DNA of 31,051 bases from JALRAP01 sp046302815. GTDB lineage: Bacteria; Bacteroidota; Bacteroidia; AKYH767-A; OLB10. Of this stretch, positions 1 through 8,535 are shown piece after piece (positions within the stretch are counted from its first letter, which is position 1; the number at the start of each line of letters is the position of its first letter). Both the position numbers and the translations under genes were made by a program. The stretch is from positions 1 to 31,051 of the forward strand of contig JBKCHO010000125.1 in NCBI GenBank assembly GCA_046302815.1, given 5' to 3'. Below the pieces are notes generated by a model, which saw nothing but the letters and a program-made list of their open reading frames with translations, searched no databases and had not been told where the DNA came from.

Positions 1-801
1 GTACAGTTGGGTGATTTTTCGGAGATACCTTCTGTCGTGATTTATTTTGGCATTTTGAAAACCCTAACGGACCCAGAAAAAGAGGAACACTTCGAATCAC
101 TTCAGGAGAATCTAGATACATACGCTAGCCAATTCGGACAGGACGAACTTCGCGATATGTATAAATACTTGATGAACTATTGCATAAAAAAGATCAACCT
201 TGGAAATCAAACCTACTTACAAAAGCTTTTCAATATCTATCAAACCGTCATCGAGAACAAATCTATTTACAATGGCAAATTCCTATCGCAATGGGATTTC
301 AAAAATATTGTGGTGGTCGGAATTCGTGCAGGACAAAATTCCTGGGTAGAAACTTTCATTGGCAGGCACATTCAGGATCTGGCAACTCACGAACAGGAAA
401 ACGCACTCACCTACAACACCGCTTATCTGAAATTCAGCAACGGCGATTACCATGCAGCTCTTCGGCTGCTGCAAAATGTGGAGTTCACAGATATCTACTA
501 CCAGCTTGACATGCGCTCGGTCATCTTGAAATGCTATTATGAAATGGGAGACTACGAGGCTCTCAATTACCACCTGTCGGCATTCCGGTTATTCCTGAGC
601 AGGAACAAAGAAATTTCTGAATACCAAAGAACCATCTATAGGAACCTCATCCGCTACAGCGGAAAAATCATGCAAGCAAATGCACAAAAAAGCAAAGCAA
701 AGGAATTGATTTCTGAAATAGAAAAAGTAAAACAAATCGCAGATTACTCTTGGGTTCGCAAAAAAGCAGAACAGGCTTTGAGGGGTAATGCAAATTCGTG
801 A
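1..801 (+). CDS. Unrecognised helical (TPR-like) protein, 5' end outside window
   Basis: The frame is open from the first base of the window, so the start is probably upstream; the TTG at position 7 has nothing special to recommend it. About 266 residues are visible, rich in aromatic and charged residues and predicted mainly helical. Paired motifs such as YNTAYLKFSNGDYHAALRLL and a following YEMGDYEALNYHL look like degenerate tetratricopeptide-type helix pairs: the small-residue/Tyr pattern and GDY turns are typical. There is no signal peptide in the visible part, no membrane segment and no catalytic motif. I infer a cytoplasmic scaffold or interaction protein and do not recognise the family. 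It converges on rnc across a 162-base gap. Confidence 0.6.
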   Translation, partial: VQLGDFSEIPSVVIYFGILKTLTDPEKEEHFESLQENLDTYASQFGQDELRDMYKYLMNYCIKKINLGNQTYLQKLFNIYQTVIENKSIYNGKFLSQWDFKNIVVVGIRAGQNSWVETFIGRHIQDLATHEQENALTYNTAYLKFSNGDYHAALRLLQNVEFTDIYYQLDMRSVILKCYYEMGDYEALNYHLSAFRLFLSRNKEISEYQRTIYRNLIRYSGKIMQANAQKSKAKELISEIEKVKQIADYSWVRKKAEQALRGNANS

Positions 802-850
802 CGAGTCAAACCACACCTGCAACCAAAATCATTTAATCAATGACATCAAT

Positions 851-881
851 CGGATTTAAATGAAATTCCGACTGAGTTTTT
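851..881 (+). terminator. Weak hairpin plus T-run after the first gene
   Basis: CGGATTT (851-857) can pair with AAA-TTCCG (863-870) with one bulged base, and a TTTTT run follows at 877-881. This fits an imperfect intrinsic terminator for the upstream plus-strand gene, but the stem is A/T-rich and interrupted. The rest of the 802-963 gap shows nothing else I can name. Confidence 0.25.
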
Positions 882-963
882 CAGCAACCTAATGTGGCAG
901 TGGTAATGATTTAAAAGTCGAATAGCATGGGAGCGTTGACCTATCTGAATTTTGAAAATGCAC

Positions 964-1695
964 TCAATCCTCAAGGCCCAATTTTTCCAAAGCCCTGCCT
1001 GCAGCAATCTGCTCGGCTTTTTTTCTAGAAAAGTCCTCTCCCTCGGTAAGCAACTCGTCGTCCAACATCAATTGCACCTTGATCAATCGGCCTTGGCTGC
1101 CATCATTCACCATCTCGAAAACCAATTTCCTTTTCTCCCTTTGCGCCCAGTTAATGATCCTACTTTTATAATTGTTGTCGGACTTTTCAATGACATCTAA
1201 ATCCAAATGGATATTTACTATTCGATGCAATACGAATATCCTGGCGCAATCAAATCCTTTGTCGATAAAAATGGCCCCTACAAGCGCCTCGAAAGCATCT
1301 CCATACATGGAACGATGCATTCCTGGTCCCGAATTATTGATTACGAATTTATCAATGCCCAGTTTCATGGCTAGGTTTTTCAGGTTTTCCCGACTGACAA
1401 TCCTGGATCGCATCTCTGTAAGGAAGCCTTCGTCGCGGTAAGGAAATCTCCTGAACAACATCTCCGCAACCACTGCTCCCAACACGGCATCACCCAAGTA
1501 CTCCAAACGCTCGTTCGACATTTGAGTGGTATTGGCATTGGGCTGGAGTGAGGATCGGTGAGAGAATGCCAACTTATAAACATGAATGTTGCCCGGCATA
1601 AACCCAATCATGTTTCGCAGGGCACGATACATCTTGCGGTCTGGACCGAACCACAATCGAAGCGGAAACAATGTATGTAAATTCAGACGGAACAA
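964..1695 (-). CDS. rnc: Ribonuclease III
   Basis: Double-strand-specific endoribonuclease acting in rRNA processing and RNA decay. The 243-residue protein has the RNase III signature NERLEYLGDAVLG (about 61-73) with acidic residues E65 and D69, and the second metal-binding cluster DAFEALVGAIF (D133, E136). A double-stranded RNA binding domain occupies about 173-240 and ends in the usual KKAEQIAAGRAL helix. The longest frame starts with TTG. An ATG 21 codons in (at 1632) is the alternative; I keep the TTG because related proteins in this phylum, as I remember them, carry about 20 residues before the core. It lies 69 bases after fabF in the same direction, as third gene of acpP-fabF-rnc, with no promoter seen between. 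Confidence 0.95.
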   Translation of the reverse strand: MFRLNLHTLFPLRLWFGPDRKMYRALRNMIGFMPGNIHVYKLAFSHRSSLQPNANTTQMSNERLEYLGDAVLGAVVAEMLFRRFPYRDEGFLTEMRSRIVSRENLKNLAMKLGIDKFVINNSGPGMHRSMYGDAFEALVGAIFIDKGFDCARIFVLHRIVNIHLDLDVIEKSDNNYKSRIINWAQREKRKLVFEMVNDGSQGRLIKVQLMLDDELLTEGEDFSRKKAEQIAAGRALEKLGLED

Positions 1696-1764
1696 CAGGC
1701 TGAAAGATTATGTGAAGAAAGGGGATGGGAAAAGATATGCAGATTGATGATCGGCATCACCCAA

Positions 1765-3018
1765 TCATTTCGGCTTGGAAAAAATCACCGATGCATTGTG
1801 ACCACCAAAACCGAAAGTATTACTTAAAGCAGCATTGATTGTACGATGTTGTGCCTTGTTAAAAGTGAAATTCAAACGGCTATCGAACTGTGGATCATCT
1901 GTAAAATGATTGATGGTCGGAGGAACGATATCGTGTTTCACTGCAAGAATGGATGCAACCGCTTCAATCGCGCCTGCAGCACCCAACAAGTGACCCGTCA
2001 TGGATTTCGTCGAGCTTATATTCAATTTGTAGGCATGCTCTCCGAAAACACCTTCGATGGCTTTCACCTCGCTGATATCTCCCAATGGAGTTGAAGTTCC
2101 ATGAACATTGATATAATCAATCATTGTGGGATCCATTTCAGCATCCGACAAGGCATTTTTCATGACATTGAGCGCCCCAAAACCTTCTGGGTGTGGCGCG
2201 GTAATATGGTGTGCATCGGCCGACATTCCACCTCCACGCATCTCAGCATAGATGGTAGCACCCCTGGCGATTGCATGTTCATACTCTTCCAAAACAATGG
2301 CAGCGCCACCTTCGCCCATAACAAAGCCATCTCGCTCCATGTCAAATGGGCGACTAGCAGTTTGAGGACTATCGTTGCGCTCCGATAAAGCATGCATGGC
2401 ATTGAACCCGCCAACAGCAGGTTCGTTGATGGCGGCTTCCGAACCGCCTGTAACAATGGCATCGGCTTTGCCTAACCGAATTAACATGAAAGCATCATTG
2501 AGCGCGTGGGTGGAAGATGCACATGCGGACACAGTTGCATAGTTGGGTCCACGCAATCCGTAACGAATGGAGATGTGACCCGCCGCAATGTCTATGATCA
2601 TTTTAGGAATGAAGAACGGATTGAAACGAGGCGTTCCATCTCCCTTGGCAAAGGAAACTGCCTCATCCCAAAAAGTGCGCAGTCCACCGATACCGGCGGC
2701 CCAAATCACTCCTACCCTGTCTGGATTGAAACCCTGATGCTTGGTGATGCCAGAATCCTCGATTGCTTCGACAGCGGCAGCAATACCAAACTGGGAAAAG
2801 AGATCCAACTTACGGGCCTCCTTCTTTTCCAAAATGGATTCGGGATCGAAATTCTTAACCTCGCAAGCGAAGCGAGTCTTGAATTTAGACGCATCGAAAC
2901 GGGTTATAGGCGCAGCACCACTGGTACCACTCTTCAAACCCTCCCAATAGGCGGAGACAGAGTTTCCAAGCGGGGTCAAAGCCCCTAGACCTGTTACAAC
3001 AACCCGCTTTAGCTTCAT
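1765..3018 (-). CDS. fabF: 3-oxoacyl-ACP synthase II (KAS II)
   Basis: Condenses malonyl-ACP with a growing acyl-ACP chain in type II fatty acid synthesis. The 417-residue length is normal for FabF. The Cys-His-His triad with its supporting Lys is visible: Cys166 in SACASSTH, His306 in NVHGTSTPLGD, Lys338 in SSTKSMTGH and His343 in GHLLGAAGA. The C-terminal SNTFGFGGHNAS glycine loop is also intact. The ATG at 3018 is 15 bases downstream of the acpP stop, so the two are almost certainly one transcript; AcpP is the direct carrier for this enzyme. Confidence 0.97.
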   Translation of the reverse strand: MKLKRVVVTGLGALTPLGNSVSAYWEGLKSGTSGAAPITRFDASKFKTRFACEVKNFDPESILEKKEARKLDLFSQFGIAAAVEAIEDSGITKHQGFNPDRVGVIWAAGIGGLRTFWDEAVSFAKGDGTPRFNPFFIPKMIIDIAAGHISIRYGLRGPNYATVSACASSTHALNDAFMLIRLGKADAIVTGGSEAAINEPAVGGFNAMHALSERNDSPQTASRPFDMERDGFVMGEGGAAIVLEEYEHAIARGATIYAEMRGGGMSADAHHITAPHPEGFGALNVMKNALSDAEMDPTMIDYINVHGTSTPLGDISEVKAIEGVFGEHAYKLNISSTKSMTGHLLGAAGAIEAVASILAVKHDIVPPTINHFTDDPQFDSRLNFTFNKAQHRTINAALSNTFGFGGHNASVIFSKPK

Positions 3019-3033
3019 CAGCCGGGAAAAGGA

Positions 3034-3270
3034 TTACTTGGCGTTGGCCTGAATGTAATCGATAGCCTGTCCAACAGTGCTGATTTTCTCAGCCTGATCG
3101 TCAGGTATGGCAATACCGAACTCCTTTTCAAATTCCATGATGAGTTCTACGGTATCAAGAGAGTCGGCACCCAGATCATTAGTAAAGCTGGATTCGTTCT
3201 GCACTTCGCTTGCGTCAACACCCAATTTGTCTACGATGATGGCTTTTACGCGTGATGCAATGTCTGACAT
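3034..3270 (-). CDS. acpP: Acyl carrier protein
   Basis: Small acidic carrier (78 residues) of acyl chains in fatty acid and lipid A synthesis. The GADSLDTVE motif places the 4'-phosphopantetheine attachment serine at Ser37, and the helix following it (ELIMEFEKEFGI) is typical. It is the first gene of acpP-fabF-rnc, transcribed divergently from purN across 155 bases. The ATG start agrees with family length. Confidence 0.98.
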   Translation of the reverse strand: MSDIASRVKAIIVDKLGVDASEVQNESSFTNDLGADSLDTVELIMEFEKEFGIAIPDDQAEKISTVGQAIDYIQANAK

Positions 3271-3298
3271 AGCTTAATTCAAATTTTGATTAGAGGCG

Positions 3299-3331
3299 CA
3301 AAGTAACAAATTAATAACCGAATCATCAAAA
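3299..3331 (-). promoter_or_regulatory. Candidate acpP promoter
   Basis: On the minus strand TTTTG (3331-3327) is followed after 20 bases by TTACTTTG (3306-3299), one mismatch from the Bacteroidota -7 element TAnnTTTG. It lies 29 bases before the acpP ATG. A second similar box, TTAATTTG, lies at 3314-3307, so the exact element is uncertain. Confidence 0.4.
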
Positions 3332-3394
3332 TATAAAAAAAATTGATTGATTACCAATTTATTGACTGATATCCAAGGCTTTCAAAACGGATTA

Positions 3395-3421
3395 TTGAGC
3401 CATCCTATTTAGGTATCTTTG
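3395..3421 (+). promoter_or_regulatory. purN promoter, very close to the start codon
   Basis: TTG (3395-3397), 16 bases, then TATCTTTG (3414-3421), a perfect TAnnTTTG -7 box. The purN ATG begins at 3426, only four bases after the box, so the expected transcription start falls on or next to the A of the ATG. The message would be leaderless or nearly so. Confidence 0.6.
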
Positions 3422-3425
3422 TGAT

Positions 3426-3992
3426 ATGATTAAAGTGGCTGTCTTTGCCAGTGGATCTGGCTCGAACGCAGAGAACCTAATTAGGTATTTCCACAACCAC
3501 CCTGAAGTAGAAATCGCCGCTATTTACACCAACAATCCGGATGCATTCGTATTGAAACGAACTGAACCTCACGGAATACCGGGAAGGATAATTTCCAAAA
3601 ACAGCATGTCTGACGGGAGCTTATTAAAGGAATTAAGTGAAAATGGCATCTCCCTTGTTGTTTTAGCCGGGTTTCTAAAACTGGTGCCAGCGGTCTTTAT
3701 CAATGGATTCCCAGGACAAATAATAAACCTGCACCCTTCCCTACTTCCCAAGTATGGTGGAAAAGGGATGCATGGGATGCATGTACACGAAGCAGTTATT
3801 GCCGCAGGAGAAAAGTGCTCGGGAATAACCATTCATCATGTAAATGACCACTACGATGAAGGTACCATCATCGATCAGTTTGTGGTTGAACTGCAACCGA
3901 ATGAATCGCCTGAAAGCTTGTCACAAAAAATCCATGAGTTGGAAATGAAAAATCTTCCAATGATTGTAGAGAAGCTCGCACTGGGTCGCTGA
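3426..3992 (+). CDS. purN: Phosphoribosylglycinamide formyltransferase
   Basis: Transfers formyl from 10-formyl-tetrahydrofolate to GAR in purine synthesis. The 188-residue protein has the N-terminal nucleotide loop ASGSGSN (8-14) and the catalytic trio Asn101 and His103 (INLHPSLLPKY) and Asp144 (HYDEGTIID). The motif GKGMHGMHVHEAV is the usual substrate-binding stretch. It heads a plus-strand run with pabB 13 bases behind and tilS overlapping pabB, and is divergent from acpP. PabB upstream in folate synthesis and PurN as a formyl-folate user make functional sense together. Confidence 0.96.
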   Translation: MIKVAVFASGSGSNAENLIRYFHNHPEVEIAAIYTNNPDAFVLKRTEPHGIPGRIISKNSMSDGSLLKELSENGISLVVLAGFLKLVPAVFINGFPGQIINLHPSLLPKYGGKGMHGMHVHEAVIAAGEKCSGITIHHVNDHYDEGTIIDQFVVELQPNESPESLSQKIHELEMKNLPMIVEKLALGR

Positions 3993-4005
3993 AAACCATT
4001 TTTCC

Positions 4006-5337
4006 ATGCTACAGCCGGCTTATTTCCAAAACGACGATCAACAAATCAAAAACAAGGTGCTTAATTACCTGGGGAGGTTCAAAACTTACGCTTTTTTTGA
4101 AAGTCACCAAGCTACCGTTCCAGTAACTGGAAACCGATATGGATTCATTGCCATGGCTGGGATTTCCGATGAGTTCCTTTCAAATGGCCATTCAGAACCG
4201 CTCATCACTTTGGATGCGTTCCTCGACAAACACCTAGACATGCACAATTGGGTGTTTTGTTCGCTGTCCTATGATTTGAAAAACCACATCGAGGCACTCG
4301 ACTCAACAGGCAAGGAGATTGTCGCATTCCCACTGATTCACGCCTTTGTTCCGCAAGTGGTGGTTTCGCTTGATGAAACCGGCCTAATATGCGTCCACTC
4401 TATTAAAGGAGAAGCCGAAAATATTTATTCGGCCATTCAAACATGCGATCCTTTCATAGTTAACGAACCCGTAGGCTTCGAGATGACGCATGGACTCAGT
4501 AAGAGTCAATACGAGAAGTCCTTCAACAAGCTTATGTCCCACATCAGAAGGGGCGATACTTACGAGGCTACCTTATGTCAACAAGCCTCGACCAAATTCG
4601 ATGACTGCGATCCGAGATTCGTTTTCGCCAAACTGCGAGAAATTTCTCCGAATCCATTTTCTGTGCTATACAAACACAACGAACTTGCGGCCGTTTGCTC
4701 CAGTCCGGAACGATTCATGCGTTGCGATTTTGACAAGGTGGTCAGCCAGCCCATGAAAGGCACATCCAAAAGATCATCCAACGAAACAGAAGACAATCTG
4801 CTCAAATCCCAACTTGCGGAGAACCCGAAGGAAAAATCTGAAAATGTCATGATTGTCGACTTGGTGAGAAACGACCTATCCAGAATTGCAACCCGTGGTT
4901 CAGTTGTCGTTGAGGAACTTTTCGGCGTTCATACCTTTCCCACTTCCCATCAAATGATATCAACGGTATCGTGCCATATCGAACCCACAACCCCATTTTC
5001 GAAAATCATCAAAGCCACTTTCCCCATGGGTTCTATGACGGGTGCCCCAAAAGTCAGCTCCATGAAAATCATCGACGAACTTGAGGACTTCAAAAGGGGA
5101 TTGTTTTCTGGATCTATCGGCTTTTTCGCACCAGGCAAGTATTTTGACTTCAATGTAGTTATTAGAACCATCCTTATGGATTTGAAAACGAAAGTAGCAG
5201 TTGTCTCCGCAGGAGGCGCCATCACTTTCGCTTCACAGCTGGAAGATGAATGGAATGAGTGTTTGGTTAAATTAAAGCCGCAGTTGGAAGCCATTGGTTT
5301 GAAAACCGATGATCTAACAAATACCACAAAGCGATGA
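4006..5337 (+). CDS. pabB: Aminodeoxychorismate synthase component I
   Basis: Chorismate-utilising enzyme that makes 4-amino-4-deoxychorismate for p-aminobenzoate and folate. In the 443 residues the C-terminal chorismate-binding domain is complete: PMKGTSKR (249-256), EKSENVMIVDLVRNDL (276-291), GSMTGAPKVSSMKIIDELE (342-360) and the RGLFSGSIGFF block (364-374). Lys251 within PMKGT is the lysine typical of PabB (PIKGT); anthranilate synthase TrpE has Ala there (PIAGT), so I favour PabB. No glutamine amidotransferase domain is fused and no pabA is in the window, so ammonia must come from a partner encoded elsewhere. The last four bases overlap the tilS start (ATGA). Confidence 0.9.
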   Translation: MLQPAYFQNDDQQIKNKVLNYLGRFKTYAFFESHQATVPVTGNRYGFIAMAGISDEFLSNGHSEPLITLDAFLDKHLDMHNWVFCSLSYDLKNHIEALDSTGKEIVAFPLIHAFVPQVVVSLDETGLICVHSIKGEAENIYSAIQTCDPFIVNEPVGFEMTHGLSKSQYEKSFNKLMSHIRRGDTYEATLCQQASTKFDDCDPRFVFAKLREISPNPFSVLYKHNELAAVCSSPERFMRCDFDKVVSQPMKGTSKRSSNETEDNLLKSQLAENPKEKSENVMIVDLVRNDLSRIATRGSVVVEELFGVHTFPTSHQMISTVSCHIEPTTPFSKIIKATFPMGSMTGAPKVSSMKIIDELEDFKRGLFSGSIGFFAPGKYFDFNVVIRTILMDLKTKVAVVSAGGAITFASQLEDEWNECLVKLKPQLEAIGLKTDDLTNTTKR

Positions 5338-6674
5338 ATTTGCTGCAACGTTTTTCTTATAATTTGGGCTCCACAAACCTGCATAAGGACCATAGAACGC
5401 TGCTTGCCGTTAGCGGAGGTGTTGACTCAATGGTCCTGCTTGAATTATTCAGAATTTCAGGGCGAAGTTTTATTGTCGCCCATTGCAACTTCAAGCTGAG
5501 AGGGGAAGACGCTGATGCGGATGCCGACTTCGTACGATTGCATTGTCAACAACACCAAATTCCATTTTTCTCGAAATCATTCGACACAGCCGTATTTGCC
5601 AAAGACAACGGAATCAGCATACAGATGGCCGCAAGGAAGTTGAGGTATGATTGGTTCAATCAATTGATGCAAGAGCAACAATGTCATTTTCTGGCCACAG
5701 CCCATCACGCAGACGACACAACCGAGACGGTATTACTGAACTTGGTCAAAGGAACGGGAATGGCAGGCATGCATGGCATTCGACTTCAATCGAGTCATCA
5801 AATAAGGCCGCTATTCGATGTCTACAGATCAGATATACTCCATTATGCCAATCAGAATGGAATTGAATGGCGTGATGATGCATCAAACGCCGACAGCAAA
5901 TATGAGCGCAACTTCATCCGCAACGAAGTGCTTCCCATGCTCAAAAGCATCAACCCATCTGTTTCAGAGTCTATCAACCGACACTCTCGAGCCATGGAGC
6001 GGTATGAAACACTCCTGAACCACTTCATCCATGAAGTGACACTCACCGCTGCCAGATTATTTCACAACGGATTGATGACATCTTTTGATTTAACAGTCAT
6101 CAATAGCCATCCCGAACCAGCTACATTACTTTTTCATATACTGAGAAAAATGGATTTCACTTATGCGCAATGTGAAAGCGCCGTTGCAGATGAAACCCAA
6201 TCTGGTTCGGAATTTCTGTCCCATCATTGGACTCTTATCAAAGACCGAGAAAAGCTGGTGCTGATCGACATGGGATTGTTAAATCCTGATGAAAACATTA
6301 CTGTAGAAGGGCAAGATGAAGTCTATGACCTGCAATTCGGCTCCTTTGATTTCAAGATTTTGGATCAAATAACTGAAGAGGACCTATCCAATCCATTTAT
6401 AGCCTTCGTGGATGCCGAAAAAACTGTCTTCCCAATTCGAATCTCAAGGGTTCATGGCGGAGACCGTTTCCACCCTCTTGGAATGAAAGGCAGCAAATTG
6501 GTTAGTGATTTTTTCACTGACTCAAAAACACCCTTAACGGAAAAGCTGACTTCATATGTGCTTCGATCGTCCGACGAAATAATATGGCTGGTTCCACATA
6601 GAATAGATGATAGGAACAAGTTAACTGAAGGCACTAACAAAATATTAAGGATTATATTCAGCCCAATTGAGTAA
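5334..6674 (+). CDS. tilS: tRNA(Ile)-lysidine synthase
   Basis: Adds lysine to C34 of the CAU-anticodon isoleucine tRNA using ATP. The 446-residue protein starts with the PP-loop AVSGGVDSMVLLEL (SGGVDS at 27-32), then AHCNFKLRGEDAD, AHHADDTTETVLLNL (123-137) and the YERNFIRNEVLP stretch (about 190-201), all typical of TilS. The final 100 residues form the small TilS C-terminal domain (RISRVHGGDRFHPLGMKGSK). It starts inside the pabB stop, so translation is likely coupled. Confidence 0.95.
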   Translation: MNLLQRFSYNLGSTNLHKDHRTLLAVSGGVDSMVLLELFRISGRSFIVAHCNFKLRGEDADADADFVRLHCQQHQIPFFSKSFDTAVFAKDNGISIQMAARKLRYDWFNQLMQEQQCHFLATAHHADDTTETVLLNLVKGTGMAGMHGIRLQSSHQIRPLFDVYRSDILHYANQNGIEWRDDASNADSKYERNFIRNEVLPMLKSINPSVSESINRHSRAMERYETLLNHFIHEVTLTAARLFHNGLMTSFDLTVINSHPEPATLLFHILRKMDFTYAQCESAVADETQSGSEFLSHHWTLIKDREKLVLIDMGLLNPDENITVEGQDEVYDLQFGSFDFKILDQITEEDLSNPFIAFVDAEKTVFPIRISRVHGGDRFHPLGMKGSKLVSDFFTDSKTPLTEKLTSYVLRSSDEIIWLVPHRIDDRNKLTEGTNKILRIIFSPIE

Positions 6675-6701
6675 AAAATAACCAAAGCCTTACCTATTTG
6701 T

Positions 6702-6709
6702 TATCTTTA
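6702..6709 (+). promoter_or_regulatory. Possible -7 box before lemA
   Basis: TATCTTTA (6702-6709) differs from TAnnTTTG by the last base and lies 17 bases before the lemA ATG. No -33 TTG is found at the usual distance, so this is weak. Confidence 0.25.
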
Positions 6710-6726
6710 ACCCAAAACACATCCAA

Positions 6727-7305
6727 ATGAAACAGACACTCATCATCATCTCATCCATTGCCATCGTTGGGTTTTTCCTTGCCATCAGCTACAATGGACT
6801 CGTATCCAAGAATGAAGAAGTTGACGGCGCATGGCAGAATGTGGAAAGCGACTACCAACGGAGGCTGGACCTTATACCAAACCTGGTGAACACCGTCAAA
6901 GGATATGCGAATTTTGAAAAGTCAACCTTGGAAGCAGTGGTACAAGCCAGGGCCAATGCCACTCAAGTCAAACTAGATCCGTCCAACCTTAATGCAGACA
7001 ACCTGAAAGCGTTTCAACAGGCCCAAGGCGCGGTATCCAGCACCCTTAGCCGATTACTGGTTACCGTTGAACAATATCCAGACTTAAAAGCGAACCAAAA
7101 TTTTTTGGAGCTTCAAGCAGAGCTCGCTGGAACAGAAAACCGCATCAAGGTTTCCAGAAATCGATTCAACGATGCCGTGAAGACATATAATAAAAGTGTT
7201 AAATCATTTCCAACAAATATGGTTGCCGGGATGTTCGGATTCGAAGCAAGGGATTACTTTCAAGCGGATGCAGGAGCAGAAAAAGCGCCTGAGGTCAAGT
7301 TTTAA
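6727..7305 (+). CDS. lemA: LemA family protein
   Basis: Membrane-anchored helical-bundle protein of unknown biochemical role. The 192-residue sequence has one N-terminal membrane segment (about 4-22) followed by the hallmark stretch SKNEEVDGAWQNVESDYQRR and LDLIPNLVNTVKGY, then the conserved LQAELAGTENRIKVSRNRFNDAV region. Length and motifs fit the family fully. It is followed by two TPM-domain genes, an arrangement known in this phylum and others, which suggests a shared envelope function that is not defined. Confidence 0.95.
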   Translation: MKQTLIIISSIAIVGFFLAISYNGLVSKNEEVDGAWQNVESDYQRRLDLIPNLVNTVKGYANFEKSTLEAVVQARANATQVKLDPSNLNADNLKAFQQAQGAVSSTLSRLLVTVEQYPDLKANQNFLELQAELAGTENRIKVSRNRFNDAVKTYNKSVKSFPTNMVAGMFGFEARDYFQADAGAEKAPEVKF

Positions 7306-7316
7306 ATAACAGCCAC

Positions 7317-7751
7317 TTGAAATACCATCAAATATTCAAGCCCGAGGTATTGGCCGCAATTGATGAAAAGATCAAAGAGGCCGAGCAAATGACATCCGGA
7401 GAAATCCGTGTTTACATCGAAGACCATTCAATTGACGACCCGCTCGATCGAGCCGCATTTCTTTTTGAAAAACTGGGTATGTCGAATACAGAGCTTCGGA
7501 ACGGCGTATTGATTTATATCGCATGTACCGATAGGAGATTTTGTATTATTGGAGATGCGGGCATTCATGCCAAAGTGGGAGATGGTTTTTGGCAGGAAAT
7601 ATCCAACAGGATGCACGAAGCATTCAAGGAAGGGAATATGCGTGAGGGATTGTTGTCGGCCATAATTTCCTCTGGACAGGCTTTGTCATTGCATTTCCCA
7701 AGAGGAAGCAATGATACCAATGAATTATCAAACGAAGTCATACTAGGTTGA
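7317..7751 (+). CDS. TPM domain protein, no membrane segment
   Basis: A 144-residue protein consisting of one TPM (TLP18.3/Psb32/MOLO-1) domain: MTSGEIRVYIEDHS, a FEKLGMSNTELRNGVLIYIA strand-turn region and IIGDAGIHAKVGDGFW are the family landmarks. There is no signal peptide. The start is TTG at 7317, 11 bases after the lemA stop; the first in-frame ATG (7389) would cut into the domain, so TTG is preferred. It is the middle gene of lemA-TPM-TPM. I infer a soluble cytoplasmic partner of the following membrane TPM protein. Confidence 0.85.
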   Translation: MKYHQIFKPEVLAAIDEKIKEAEQMTSGEIRVYIEDHSIDDPLDRAAFLFEKLGMSNTELRNGVLIYIACTDRRFCIIGDAGIHAKVGDGFWQEISNRMHEAFKEGNMREGLLSAIISSGQALSLHFPRGSNDTNELSNEVILG

Positions 7752-7752
7752 T

Positions 7753-8511
7753 ATGCGATTACTGGTTATCATTTGGATTTTGCTCCTTTGCGGATCAACC
7801 GTTAAGAGCCAGGATTTTCCCAGTCCGCCAAATCCTCCTCGTTTAGTCAGTGACTTTACAGCAACTCTTAACGACACCGAATCCGCCGCGCTCGAAACCA
7901 AGCTTCGTAGTTATAACGATAGTACATCCACACAGATAGCAGTCGTCATAATGGCCACTTTGGATGGTTATCCTATAGATGACTACGCGATCGAACTTGC
8001 GCATCGGTGGGGAATTGGAAGAAAAGGGAAAGATAATGGCGTGTTGATTTTGGTATCCAAGGAAGAGCGCAAAATTTTTATAGCCAATGGATATGGTATG
8101 GAGGGTGTGCTGACGGATGGCAGAACGAAAAGAATCATCGAAAAGGACATAAAGCCAGCTTTTCAGGATGGCAGATATTATGACGGATTAGACCGAGCCA
8201 CAACTAGCATCATTCTACTTGCATCGGGGTCATTCGAACCCGAGCCAGAGGCCAGTGCGGGAGAGTTTATATCAATTGTATTTTCTGTATTGGTTTTCGT
8301 TACCTTGCTGTTGCTCATCCATGCCAGAAGAGTAAGAAGATATGCCATGGTTAACCATATCCCTTTCTGGACTGCATGGCAACTGCTCAGCAACGCATCC
8401 GTACCTCACCGAGGTTCATGGGGAGGATTCAGTGGTGGTGGAAGCGGAGGTGGATTCAGTGGATTCGGCGGTGGTGGATTCGGCGGTGGTGGAGCAGGAG
8501 GATCTTGGTAA
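7753..8511 (+). CDS. TPM domain protein with membrane segment and Gly-rich tail
   Basis: A 252-residue YgcG-like protein. A signal peptide (about 1-19, ending near VKSQ) is followed by a TPM domain (31-158, with the conserved RWGIGRKGKDNGVLILVSKEERKI pattern split over 85-107 and GYGMEGVLTD at 113-122), one membrane helix (172-190), a short basic linker and a glycine-rich tail (221-252) ending in GGSW. The order is exported TPM domain, membrane, then Gly tail. It starts one base after the preceding stop, so it is in the lemA operon. The function of such proteins is not established; a TPM protein in plants has phosphatase activity. Confidence 0.9.
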   Translation: MRLLVIIWILLLCGSTVKSQDFPSPPNPPRLVSDFTATLNDTESAALETKLRSYNDSTSTQIAVVIMATLDGYPIDDYAIELAHRWGIGRKGKDNGVLILVSKEERKIFIANGYGMEGVLTDGRTKRIIEKDIKPAFQDGRYYDGLDRATTSIILLASGSFEPEPEASAGEFISIVFSVLVFVTLLLLIHARRVRRYAMVNHIPFWTAWQLLSNASVPHRGSWGGFSGGGSGGGFSGFGGGGFGGGGAGGSW

Positions 8512-8535
8512 AAGTTAATCGTAAAAAACATCCAT

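Noticed and set aside
2506..2988. A 160-codon open frame on the plus strand
   Set aside because: It lies wholly inside fabF on the opposite strand, whose catalytic residues are all intact; composition is that of an antisense shadow.
8420..8510. Short GGTGGT/GGATTC-type DNA repeats
   Set aside because: They code for the glycine-rich tail of the TPM protein, a normal feature of the family.
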